The position numbers were made by a program, and so were the translations under genes. A stretch of 64,000 bases of DNA from the NCBI GenBank assembly GCA_965116435.1, contig OZ220686.1, positions 1,922,001-1,986,000 of the forward strand, written 5' to 3'. The notes under the pieces were generated by a model. It had not been told where the DNA came from, made no database searches, and was given only the letters and a program-made list of their open reading frames with translations. The DNA is from VXPQ01 sp965116435. GTDB taxonomy: Bacteria > Bacteroidota > Rhodothermia > Rhodothermales > VXPQ01. Positions 55,616 through 64,000 of the stretch are shown one piece after another. Numbering within the stretch: position 1 is the stretch's first letter; each line of letters starts with the position of its first letter.

Positions 55616-58600
55616 TTACCATCCAGGCGCCAGTCGGAATCCCAATTGCCAACCGGCGTCCGGGCGCTGGAAAGGGAATGCATAATACGATTCCAGCACA
55701 ATGTATCCCAAAATATTGACCCGTGCAGACATGCCGGCGCTGAACACCGGTACGTGTTCGGTGGTGTTTCGCCTGAATTTGAGCGTCGGCAAACTGTCCT
55801 GGCTCCATGCTACGCCGCCGTCTGCGAAAAAGGCCAGTTCGGTCGGGAGATACGGAAACGAAATAAGCCCCAGCTGCTCGGTTCCCAGAAACGGGATGCG
55901 GATTTCCACGCTCGAAAGGGCCACATGCGTACCCCGCAATCGATCCATGGAGGGGCACCTGCCGGAGAAGCCGATTGCGGTCGGGAAGCATTCCGATGTT
56001 TCGAACGACTGGAAATTGTATCCGCGAATGAATCCCGGGTAGTAGGAATAGCCAAGGTATTGCGTCGTGAAGAGATCGCCTGCGGGATTGGCGCCGTAAT
56101 TCCCGACGTGCAGTCCGCGGATGGCCAGCGTGGCGGGTCGTACGTACAGATATTGCCGGTAATCGAACAGCCCTCGCACAAAGCTCTCGGTTCCGAGGTT
56201 CGGGGAGAGTTCAATGCGGTAGCGTCCCCCGCTGATCGGCGAAGTGAACCCGCTGAAGGAATAATCTCCGACAAAGGCCAGCCCCGCCTGGAAAAAATAG
56301 AAGGGTTTTCGTTCGCTGACGTTCTGGAAAAACAGGGATTCTTCGGGATCGATGCGATTGCGTCCGAAGGAAAAGCCCGACCCCACGAATTGCTCTACCT
56401 CATTGTCGAATCCGTACCGCACGAATCCCGCATTCGCTTCGGCTCGCCGCGTTTGGCTGAACGGGTACTGGGCAATGCCCGCCACCTGGTCTATGAAAAT
56501 GCGTTGCCGAAGCTGCTCCACCACCTGGTACCCATTCATGAATCCGCCCGCGGAATATCCGTACAGCAGCGGAATGTGTCCCGCCGAGGCGCCCAGGTTG
56601 ATGCGTTGCCCGTAATCGATATAGGAGGCCTGGCCCCCGATGTCCTTGAAGGTGCCCTGGGCTTGCGCTACGAGGAACAGGTTCCGGTCGCCCAGCATGT
56701 CCGAGAACGCAAACCCTATGCCGCCCGCGACTTGCGTGCCGTACCAGCCGCCCGCCGCGACACCGATGGTCGGAGGCGCCACGTAATCCAGCTGGAGGCT
56801 GGACTTGTAATCCTTCCCGGGCCACCGCAGACCGAGGCGGGGCAGGCCCGTCATCGAATCGTTGAGGTAGTTTCCCACCAGGCCTTCGTTAAGCGATCGG
56901 ATCGGGGGCAGGATGCTGGCTGTAGCGATATGGCCGGCGGGCTGGGATTGCACGAGTTCGCCTGACAGTTCGTCGGGTTCTCGCACATACACCGTATACG
57001 CATTATCCGAAAATACCGAAAAGGACATCTGGCCGCTGCGGTCCGCTACCGACATGGCCGGAGACAGCGCGGTAATGCCGCTGACCCCTGTGGCCAGGTT
57101 GGTGAGCCGGTACACCTGTTCGGAGGCCAGATGGAGCCGATAAACATCCTTGAACCCGTTTTGATCGCTGATGAAATACAGGTCCTTCCCGTCCGGCGAG
57201 AATTGCGGATTGTGATGCAGCACATCGTCGAAAGGCCTCAACGACCGTATCTCGTTCGTTTCCAGGTCGAACAGTGCGAGGCCCTTTTTCTGGTACTGAA
57301 GCAGGTCGAAGTCTGTGCGCCCTCCCCGATCGGTCGTAAAGGCAATGTATTTTCCGTCCGGCGACCAGTCCGGCTGCAAGTCTGCATACCGATCGTTGGT
57401 CAACTGGCGCACGACGCTTGTTTCCAGGTTCAGCACATACAGGTCGCTGATGCCGCCCTCCAGTCCGGTAAACGCAATGGACGATCCGTCCGGCGACCAG
57501 GCGAGATTCGTCAGCGCAGTAACCCCTTCCACGGAGATATTCTGCCGCACTTTGCGGCGCCCGACGTCGAAAATGGATATCTGGTTGTCCCCGTCCGCAA
57601 AGGAAACGAAGGCCAGCTGCTGTCCGTCCGGCGACCAGGATCCGGCGGACTGGATAAAGCGCAACGCGTCCATGTGGGGGTTCGCCGCCGGGTTTCTGAG
57701 GCTGGATATGACCTGGCCCGTTTCGGTCTCGGCCACGAACAGGTTGATGGAGAACAAATCTCGTTCCGACAGAAACGAGATGTATTTCCCGTCCGGGCTG
57801 AGCATAGGAGAAATATTCACGTCGCCCGCGTCGATGTCCTGGGCCAGCACGCGCCGTCCCGATTCTTCGGGGGCCGTTTTGTTCTCCATGAAAGGCTCGT
57901 AGGTTTTGCGCACCACCTGCTTCCATTCCGTAGAGAGCGAGTCGGTCGTAATGCCCAGCGTGTACACGAAGGCAGAGTCCACGCCGGCCCGGCCCGCCAG
58001 TTTGTACAGGTTCGCCACGGCGGCGTCGCCGTATTTTCCGCCGACGTAGGCCATGTACGCCTGCCCGAAGCGGTATGGGAAATAACGCTGGTCCCGCGTC
58101 AATTGCTCGATCGTGGGCAAATCGTCCCGCAGCAGCGCATCCCGCAGCCACATCGCCGTATGCGAGTCGGACCGTCCTACGGACAGATATTCCGCCGTAC
58201 CCTCGATCATCCACAACGGCAGGAGCGCCAGATTGAACCGGATCGGGTCCTGATCGCTGAGGCCGATGTCATACTGAAAGGAGTGAATCAGTTCGTGCCC
58301 CAGTACGTGGTCTGTTTCGGCGTAGCTGCCGGTGAGCGGCATGATGACGCGCTGTTTGAGCGATTCGGTGACGCCGCCCGTGCCTTCGCCAATGAGCCCT
58401 CCAATCACGTTCGTCTGGTGAAAATCCGCGTCGTTCGCATAGAAAATGAGCGGTTTCTTTTCCTGGAACTCCCGAAGGTACGTACGGGAATGCCGGCTGT
58501 ACCACCGCTCGGCCATCCGCGCCGCGTCGCGAACCGCCTGCTCCTCTTCGGGGTAATAATAGATGATGAAATGCTCGGTTTCGAAACTCTTGAAGTCGAA

Positions 58601-58717
58601 ATGATCGTACTGAACCTTGTTGCGGCCGAAGTATTGGGCTTCGACGGGCGTGGGGGTCAGCGCCGCGCCTGCGAAAAAGAGCAGGAAATATGCAGGCAGG
58701 TAGGCAGATCGAAACAT
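55616..58717 (-). CDS. Peptidase-MA-like / TolB-propeller / beta-barrel protein
   Basis: A 1033-residue exported protein. After the signal peptide (LLFFAGAALTPTPVEA) comes a peptidase-MA-like region with the zinc motif HELIH near residue 143. Then follow about six PD40 (TolB-like) propeller repeats (SPDGKYISFLSERD, SPDGQQLAFVSF, SPDGSSIAFTG, SPDGKYIAFTTDRGG, FSPDGKDLYFISDQ) and a C-terminal beta-barrel of about 350 residues ending W. Such proteins are common in Bacteroidota and Rhodothermota. The ATG at 58717 is preferred over the frame from 58972 because the signal peptide starts there; a weak AGGA precedes it. Confidence 0.88.
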   Translation of the reverse strand: MFRSAYLPAYFLLFFAGAALTPTPVEAQYFGRNKVQYDHFDFKSFETEHFIIYYYPEEEQAVRDAARMAERWYSRHSRTYLREFQEKKPLIFYANDADFHQTNVIGGLIGEGTGGVTESLKQRVIMPLTGSYAETDHVLGHELIHSFQYDIGLSDQDPIRFNLALLPLWMIEGTAEYLSVGRSDSHTAMWLRDALLRDDLPTIEQLTRDQRYFPYRFGQAYMAYVGGKYGDAAVANLYKLAGRAGVDSAFVYTLGITTDSLSTEWKQVVRKTYEPFMENKTAPEESGRRVLAQDIDAGDVNISPMLSPDGKYISFLSERDLFSINLFVAETETGQVISSLRNPAANPHMDALRFIQSAGSWSPDGQQLAFVSFADGDNQISIFDVGRRKVRQNISVEGVTALTNLAWSPDGSSIAFTGLEGGISDLYVLNLETSVVRQLTNDRYADLQPDWSPDGKYIAFTTDRGGRTDFDLLQYQKKGLALFDLETNEIRSLRPFDDVLHHNPQFSPDGKDLYFISDQNGFKDVYRLHLASEQVYRLTNLATGVSGITALSPAMSVADRSGQMSFSVFSDNAYTVYVREPDELSGELVQSQPAGHIATASILPPIRSLNEGLVGNYLNDSMTGLPRLGLRWPGKDYKSSLQLDYVAPPTIGVAAGGWYGTQVAGGIGFAFSDMLGDRNLFLVAQAQGTFKDIGGQASYIDYGQRINLGASAGHIPLLYGYSAGGFMNGYQVVEQLRQRIFIDQVAGIAQYPFSQTRRAEANAGFVRYGFDNEVEQFVGSGFSFGRNRIDPEESLFFQNVSERKPFYFFQAGLAFVGDYSFSGFTSPISGGRYRIELSPNLGTESFVRGLFDYRQYLYVRPATLAIRGLHVGNYGANPAGDLFTTQYLGYSYYPGFIRGYNFQSFETSECFPTAIGFSGRCPSMDRLRGTHVALSSVEIRIPFLGTEQLGLISFPYLPTELAFFADGGVAWSQDSLPTLKFRRNTTEHVPVFSAGMSARVNILGYIVLESYYAFPFQRPDAGWQLGFRLAPGW

Positions 58718-59007
58718 TGGCGGTCCTGGCAGGGTCGAATAGCGGGGTTTCCGCACGGGCGTGCTATGGCGGCGATGCAGCGTCTTGCGCGCTGCGTTCG
58801 CGAAAGGATGTGCAGCCTGCGGCGCAGGAGTAGTACGAGCGCGGACGTTTCCGGTTCGCATCTTCGCGCAAGAATCTGCATTTCGGGATATTTCGCGCGG
58901 GCGTTCGCGGTACGGATCGATCCGAAACCGCGGCATGTCGTTAGACCCCGACGGGATGGTTGCGCATTCCATGCGCGCCCTCTGAACGAGCGAGACTACA
59001 GGATAGG

Positions 59008-60957
59008 ATGGATTACACTCTGCGCGGGCGTGTTTTCATGGCCGTGATCGTCGTGGCCATGGGTCTTTTGAGTTTGCGCCTGGCGCAACTCCAGTTGCTC
59101 CAGACCGACGATTACATCAGCGAATCCGAAACCAATGCGCTTCGGGAGCGCAGGGTGTTGCCTGCCCGCGGCGCCATTTATGATCGGCGCGGCCGGATCG
59201 TGGTGAACAACGAGCCCAGCTACACGATTACGATCACGCCGCGAAATTTCGACCGCGACAAGATTCCCCTTCTCGCTGGCCTTCTGCAAGTTCCCGACAG
59301 CGTGGTGGCTGCTCGCTTCGCCGAACTGCGCCGGTACAGCGCCTTTCAGCCCGGCAAGGCGTTCCGGGATGTGCCGGAAGATATTTTCAGCCGTGTGTCG
59401 GAGAATTTTTATCGATTGCCGGGCGTGGGGTACGACCAGGATTTTCGTCGCCGGTATCATACGCAGGCTACGGCCTCGCATGTGCTTGGATACGTTCGGG
59501 AAATTACGGACAGCGAACTGGCCCGGTTGCGAGAACAGGGATACCGGCAGGGCGACCTGATCGGCAAGTCCGGCGTCGAAAGCCAATACGAGTTTGCGCT
59601 GCGCGGGCGCCTCGGCTCCGAAATAAAAGTGGTCAACGTACACGGCCTGGAGGTAAAATCCTGGCAGGACGGCGCTTTCGACCATGCCCCGACCAGCGGG
59701 TACGACATACATCTTGGTCTGGATGCGGATGTGCAAGCGCTCGCGGAGTCGCTCTTCGTCGGCAAGCGGGGCGGCGCGGTTGCGCTCGACGTGAACAGCG
59801 GAGAAATTCTGGCGCTCGTGAGCAAGCCGGACTACGATCCGGATGTGTTTACGGAGGCCATGGACCCCGAAACCTGGAATCATCTCATCGACAGTCCGGA
59901 GAAGCCGTTGTACAACCGGGCTACGATGAACCTGTTGCCGCCGGGCTCCACCTGGAAGCCGTTCATGGCGCTGATGGCGCTTCAGGAAGGGAGCGTCGCC
60001 CCGGAGGAGCACATCTACTGCAGAGGGTATCACCCGCTTGGCGGGGCCGGCGTGTTCCGCGACATGCATGTGCACGAGAACATTGCCGTGGAAGAGGCGC
60101 TCGAAAAATCGTGCAATACGTTTTTCTTCGAATTGATGATGCGCACGAACATCGAGGTGTTCAGCAGCTATGCGCACATGTTCGGGTTCGGCGAACATGT
60201 CGCTACGGATATTGGCGACCAGGGGTCCGGGCTGATCCCGGATTCCGCCTACTATAACGAGCGGTTTCCTTCCTGGGGCCCCGGCTATACGATCAACCTC
60301 GGCGTGGGACAAGGGGACATGGGGGTAACGCCCTTGCAACTGGCCCGGTACGCGGCGGCGGTGGCCAACGGGGGCATGTTGTATACGCCTCACCTCGTTA
60401 CCCGGATGACGCACGCCGAGACGGGGGAGATTCGCTATCCGACCATCGCTGCGCCGGTGAAACTCCCGATAGACGCGGCGCATTTCGAGGTGGTGCGCGA
60501 AGGCATGAAGCGCGTGATGGAAGCCGGAACGGGACAATGGATTCAGATTCCCGACATTCCCAGCGGAGGAAAAACCGGCACGGCCCAGGCCCCCCATGAC
60601 CGCAAGGACGATTCCGTGTTCATTCTGTTCGCCCCCTACGACAATCCGCAGATCGCCGTGGCGGTTCAGGTAGAGAATGCCGGTTTCGGCGCCGTCGCCG
60701 CCGGACCGATCGGGTCGTTGATGGCCGAACAATACCTGACGGGCGGTATTTCCCGGAGTCCTGCGCGGCAATGGATACTTCAGTCCGTGCTTGCTATCGA
60801 GAGTCAGCCGCTGCACGAGGACGTGGACGCCCGCCCGGATGAGAACGCCCCCGAAGAAGAGGACATCCGCCTCGAGGAGCGCGCTCCCGAAGAAGAGGAC
60901 GTCCCCGCCGAGACCGCCCAGGCGCCGGAGGCGAGCGCTCCCGCCGACGATGCATAG
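59008..60957 (+). CDS. mrdA: Penicillin-binding protein 2 (elongation-specific transpeptidase)
   Basis: A 649-residue class B PBP for rod-shape peptidoglycan synthesis. One N-terminal transmembrane helix (MAVIVVAMGLLSLRLAQLQL), a pedestal domain, then the transpeptidase with STWK (near residue 314), SCN (near 368) and KTGTA (near 520). The ATG at 59008 follows an AGGATAGG ribosome site. The C-terminus carries an unusual acidic tail with repeats like APEEEDxx (from about residue 608). Divergent from the propeller gene and 106 bp before rodA. Confidence 0.95.
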   Translation: MDYTLRGRVFMAVIVVAMGLLSLRLAQLQLLQTDDYISESETNALRERRVLPARGAIYDRRGRIVVNNEPSYTITITPRNFDRDKIPLLAGLLQVPDSVVAARFAELRRYSAFQPGKAFRDVPEDIFSRVSENFYRLPGVGYDQDFRRRYHTQATASHVLGYVREITDSELARLREQGYRQGDLIGKSGVESQYEFALRGRLGSEIKVVNVHGLEVKSWQDGAFDHAPTSGYDIHLGLDADVQALAESLFVGKRGGAVALDVNSGEILALVSKPDYDPDVFTEAMDPETWNHLIDSPEKPLYNRATMNLLPPGSTWKPFMALMALQEGSVAPEEHIYCRGYHPLGGAGVFRDMHVHENIAVEEALEKSCNTFFFELMMRTNIEVFSSYAHMFGFGEHVATDIGDQGSGLIPDSAYYNERFPSWGPGYTINLGVGQGDMGVTPLQLARYAAAVANGGMLYTPHLVTRMTHAETGEIRYPTIAAPVKLPIDAAHFEVVREGMKRVMEAGTGQWIQIPDIPSGGKTGTAQAPHDRKDDSVFILFAPYDNPQIAVAVQVENAGFGAVAAGPIGSLMAEQYLTGGISRSPARQWILQSVLAIESQPLHEDVDARPDENAPEEEDIRLEERAPEEEDVPAETAQAPEASAPADDA

Positions 60958-61062
60958 GACAGGCTGATCACAACCGCCTCGCTCAGCGTTTCGCGTTCGT
61001 TCGCATACACCCGCACCTGTTTCTCTTTACTGTTTTCTTTTCTGTTTCCGACGGCTTGCCCC

Positions 61063-62322
61063 ATGCGTATCTGGTATCGGAATCTGGATTACCTTACGAT
61101 CCTTGCGTGGGCCGGGTTGGCGTGCATTGGCCTGGTCGCCATCTACAGCACCACGAACGGGCCGTCTGCGGAATACCTTCTTGCGTCCGTCCGGCAGAAT
61201 TTCTGGCGCCAGCTGGCATGGATTATCCTGTCGGTGGGCGCCGGCCTGGCGTGTCTTTTTATCCCCGTGCATTTTTTCCAGCGTATCGGCTGGGTCGCAT
61301 ACCTCGGCTCGTTGCTCTTGCTGGCCCTCGCCCTGTTGTTCGGACGCGAAGTCAACGGCGCGAGGAGCTGGCTGTACATAGGGGGGGTTAGCCTGCAAGT
61401 TTCCGAAATCGCCAAGATCGGCGCTGTCCTTGCGGCGGCCCAGCTTGTTTCGTCCATGCGGCCCAACTCCAGCAAGGTGCGCTATGCCTTGCTTCTGGTC
61501 GCCGTTTTTCTGCTTCCCATGGCGCTCATTCTGCTGCAGAACGACGCCGGAACCGCCTTTGTGTTTTGCGTGGTCGCGCCCATCGCCGTGTTTTGGGCCA
61601 TATGGCCGACCAGCATGTTTATTCTTATGGCTGCGACGGGCGTTGCGGGGTATTTCGCCGTGGTGCACCTCCCGACGGCCCTCGTTTTCGCGGCGCTCTT
61701 TACGGTGTGCGTGTGGTGGAAGACCCGGGAGCGGTTGTATGCCCTCATGGCGGGGGCGTTTTCCGGCGGGGCCATCGCCGTCGTGCTGCTCGCGCTGAAC
61801 AAGGTGTTTCGTCCGCATCAGGTGGCGCGCATTCGTTCTTTTACGAACCCGGGCGCGGAGGAATTCCGGTCGGGGGTGGGTTTTCACCTTGTGCAGTCCA
61901 AAGCGGCCATCGGTTCCGGGGGATTGGCCGGAAAGGGCTTCATGGAAGGGACGCAGACGCAAGGGGCCTATGTGCCGGAGCAATCGACGGATTTCGTGTT
62001 CAGCATCATTGGAGAAGAATGGGGATTTCTTGGCTCCATGGTGGTCATTCTCCTGTTTACGCTGCTGCTCATTCGCGTGATTCAGATGGGCATCCAGATC
62101 AAGCATCCCTTCGGGAGCATGGTGGCCGTGGGGACCGCGAGCATTTTTCTCGTCCATGTGTTCGTCAATATCGGGATGGTGGCGGGGCTATTGCCGGTCA
62201 TCGGCATTCCGCTGCCGTTTATTTCCTACGGCGGATCCGCCATGCTCGCCAACGTCGTCCTGCTGGCCCTGTTGCTGAATTTGCACATGCGCCGCGACGA
62301 TTTCCCCATCTACGTATATTGA
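61063..62322 (+). CDS. rodA: RodA peptidoglycan glycosyltransferase (SEDS family)
   Basis: A 419-residue SEDS protein with about ten transmembrane segments, the glycosyltransferase partner of PBP2 in the elongasome. Signatures: LTILAWAGLACIGLVAIYST at the start, KAAIGSGGLAGKGFMEGTQT, VPEQSTDFVFSIIGEEWGFL and LPVIGIPLPFISYGGSAM. Its position after mrdA, as in most rod operons, supports the call. The argS gene follows 69 bp later. Confidence 0.96.
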   Translation: MRIWYRNLDYLTILAWAGLACIGLVAIYSTTNGPSAEYLLASVRQNFWRQLAWIILSVGAGLACLFIPVHFFQRIGWVAYLGSLLLLALALLFGREVNGARSWLYIGGVSLQVSEIAKIGAVLAAAQLVSSMRPNSSKVRYALLLVAVFLLPMALILLQNDAGTAFVFCVVAPIAVFWAIWPTSMFILMAATGVAGYFAVVHLPTALVFAALFTVCVWWKTRERLYALMAGAFSGGAIAVVLLALNKVFRPHQVARIRSFTNPGAEEFRSGVGFHLVQSKAAIGSGGLAGKGFMEGTQTQGAYVPEQSTDFVFSIIGEEWGFLGSMVVILLFTLLLIRVIQMGIQIKHPFGSMVAVGTASIFLVHVFVNIGMVAGLLPVIGIPLPFISYGGSAMLANVVLLALLLNLHMRRDDFPIYVY

Positions 62323-62390
62323 CGTTCGCCCATCAGAGCATCTTTGCATCCTTGCATCCTTTTGGTCCAGATCGGAGGTTTTTGCACACC

Positions 62391-64000
62391 GTGAAAGAGT
62401 ATCTTGCCAGTGAGCTGGTTGCGGCGTTGAAGCATTTCGACGGGACGCCGCCGGACTTCACGCCGGAATTCGAAAAACCCAAAAATCCCGAGCACGGCGA
62501 TCTGTCCACGAATGCGGCTATGCAGCTGGCTCGGCATCTGCGCCGCTCGCCCCGGCGCATCGCCGAGGAACTGGTCGAAGCGCTTCGCGCTCGCCCGCTG
62601 GACCCTGCGCGCATTGCTTCCGTGGACGCAGCGGGTTCAGGATTCGTCAACTTTCGCTTTGCGACGGAATATCTGGCGGAGGGGGTGCGGGCGTTGCTTG
62701 CGGCCGGAGAGGCGTTCGGGCGCGCCGAAACCGGGCAGGGCAAGCGGGCGCTGGTCGAGTACGTCAGCGCGAATCCCACCGGACCCCTGACCGTGGGCCA
62801 TGGCCGCAATGCCGTGCTTGGCGATACGGTAGCCAATCTGCTGGCGTGGAACGGGTACGAGGTTACGCGGGAATATTATTTCAACGACGCCGGGCGCCAG
62901 ATGCGGGTGCTGGGCGAGTCCGTGCGGGCGCGATACCAGGCGGTTCTCGACCCGGACACGCCGCGCAAGCAGATAGATACGGGCGAGGCGCTGGTGGAGG
63001 CGCCGGCGACGTTTCCCGAGGATGGCTACCTGGGCGCCTATATTACAGACATTGCCGAACGCCTGTACGCCGAGTCGGAAACCCCGCCCGATCCGGAGGG
63101 CGACGCGGCGCCGTTCAAGGAGGCGGCGGAAAAAGCCATTTTCGCCGACATCGAACGGACGCTGGACCGCCTCGGCATTCGCATGGATACGTATTTCAAC
63201 GAGCGGAGCCTGTACGAGAACGAGGCGGTATGGCGCGCGCTGCAGCGGCTGCGGGAGGCGGGGCATTGCTATGATCGGGACGGGGCCGTATGGTTTCGGA
63301 CTACGGCGTTCGGCAAGGAACAGGACACCGTGCTGGTCAAGAGCAGCGGCGAGCCCACGTATCGCCTTCCCGATATCGCCTACCACGCCAACAAGTGCGA
63401 CCGGGGCTTCGACCGCATCGTGGATATCCTCGGCGCCGATCATATTGCGACGTATCCGGACGTGTTGCATGGTCTGCGGGCGCTGGGACATGACGCCGAC
63501 CGCGTGGAGGTCCTTGTGCACCAGTTCGTTACGCTTGTGCGCGGCGACGCGCCCGTAAAGATGAGCACCCGGCGGGCCACCTATGTGACCCTGAACGATT
63601 TGATGGACGAAGTAGGGGAAGATGTGACGCGGTTTTTCTTTTTGATGCGGTCCCCCAACGCCCATCTTGAATTCGACCTGGACCTGGCGAAGGAAGCCAG
63701 CGAAAAGAACCCTGTATTCTACTTGCAGTATGCCCATGCGCGCATTTGCTCCATCCTTCGCAAGGCGGAGGAAACGGGTTTTCGCGACGAAGACGCCGAT
63801 ATGTCGTTGCTTGTGCATCCCGCTGAGATTGCGCTGGCGAAAGCGCTCTTGCGGTTGCCGGAGGTCCTTGCGCACGCCGCCGCCGTGCGCGAGCCGCACC
63901 AGGTGGCCGGGTATTTGCGTGAAGTGGCGGCCATTTTTTCGCAGTTTTACGGGCATTGCCGTATTATCGGAGAAGAAAACGATTTGGCGGCGGCCCGCAT
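62391..64000 (+). CDS. argS: Arginyl-tRNA synthetase (3' end outside window)
   Basis: At least 536 residues of ArgS are seen; the gene runs off the right edge. It has the Arg-specific N-terminal domain, the HIGH-like motif in ANPTGPLTVGHGR (near residue 135) and the KMSKS-like KMSTR (near residue 390), followed by the DALR-type anticodon-binding domain start (RLPEVLAHAAAVREPHQVAG). Start at GTG 62391, 12 nt after GGAGG; an in-frame TTG at 62382 is too close to it. It may be co-transcribed with mrdA-rodA. Confidence 0.93.
   Translation, partial: MKEYLASELVAALKHFDGTPPDFTPEFEKPKNPEHGDLSTNAAMQLARHLRRSPRRIAEELVEALRARPLDPARIASVDAAGSGFVNFRFATEYLAEGVRALLAAGEAFGRAETGQGKRALVEYVSANPTGPLTVGHGRNAVLGDTVANLLAWNGYEVTREYYFNDAGRQMRVLGESVRARYQAVLDPDTPRKQIDTGEALVEAPATFPEDGYLGAYITDIAERLYAESETPPDPEGDAAPFKEAAEKAIFADIERTLDRLGIRMDTYFNERSLYENEAVWRALQRLREAGHCYDRDGAVWFRTTAFGKEQDTVLVKSSGEPTYRLPDIAYHANKCDRGFDRIVDILGADHIATYPDVLHGLRALGHDADRVEVLVHQFVTLVRGDAPVKMSTRRATYVTLNDLMDEVGEDVTRFFFLMRSPNAHLEFDLDLAKEASEKNPVFYLQYAHARICSILRKAEETGFRDEDADMSLLVHPAEIALAKALLRLPEVLAHAAAVREPHQVAGYLREVAAIFSQFYGHCRIIGEENDLAAAR

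Noticed and set aside
57131..59047. Long plus-strand open frame opposite the propeller protein
   Set aside because: Antisense shadow; overlaps the real mrdA start.
58996..60816. Long minus-strand open frame opposite mrdA
   Set aside because: Antisense shadow; His/Arg-rich, no domain.

Overview
The window looks like a chromosomal segment of a GC-rich, Gram-negative, aerobic marine-type heterotroph of the Bacteroidota/Rhodothermota side of the tree (my best guess is Rhodothermales; this is inference). Reasons: TonB-dependent receptors with N-terminal carboxypeptidase-regulatory-like domains, a DUF4249 lipoprotein next to one of them, a DUF5916 protein, a peptidase-MA/TolB-propeller/beta-barrel protein, ferredoxin-linked 2-oxoacid oxidoreductase KorAB, and a general lack of strong Shine-Dalgarno sequences. 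Most genes are GC-rich. A few accessory genes (5.6-8.8 kb, 32.8-34.9 kb) are visibly richer in A+T.

Layout. 0-8.8 kb is an accessory/defence block: an Eco57I-like adenine methyltransferase (5' end outside the window), a GHKL (MutL/MORC-like) ATPase with a winged-helix partner, a Phd/VapC toxin-antitoxin pair with an operator palindrome, a DUF262-HNH (GmrSD-like) nuclease behind a near-consensus promoter, and an A+T-rich putative PD-(D/E)XK protein. 8.9-15.9 kb is housekeeping and small metabolism: fused aspartate kinase/DAP decarboxylase, an exported cupin-CMD protein, an exported NTF2-like protein, a Tat-exported sugar isomerase and RarA. 16.0-17.7 kb holds a HipA-like kinase overlapping a HIRAN protein. 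17.9-22.1 kb is a TRAP transporter operon with two binding proteins, divergent from a Gfo/Idh/MocA oxidoreductase. 23.7-26.9 kb is korB-korA. 27.4-31.9 kb carries thyA and folA (with a truncated copy of the start of folA) around a secreted CbiX-like protein and a metallo-beta-lactamase-fold hydrolase. 31.9-34.9 kb is a triple zinc-ribbon protein, a second DUF262-HNH protein and an EcoRI-family methyltransferase that is broken by a DNA inversion. 35.0-43.3 kb has ilvD and a surface-nutrient cluster (DUF4249, TonB receptor, DUF5916). 43.3-50.8 kb has an orphan BrnA-type antitoxin, a small membrane protein and a heavy-metal efflux operon (His-rich protein, TolC-like, CusB, CusA). 51.2-58.7 kb has tRNA-Pro(CGG), an Oar-like TonB receptor, pyrD and the peptidase-MA/propeller protein. 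59.0-64.0 kb is mrdA-rodA-argS (argS runs off the end).

The most striking observation is at 33.9-34.9 kb. The N-terminal half of an EcoRI-type methyltransferase is on the minus strand and its C-terminal half lies next to it on the plus strand. The two are separated by an 11-bp perfect inverted repeat. Flipping the 445-bp segment restores one uninterrupted 320-codon gene, in frame, ending at a stop codon made at the junction. This suggests an invertible on/off switch of a methyltransferase that sits directly upstream of a DUF262-HNH nuclease gene. A second point of interest is the split HipA-like arrangement fused to HIRAN. Several families of intergenic hairpins and direct repeats also occur.
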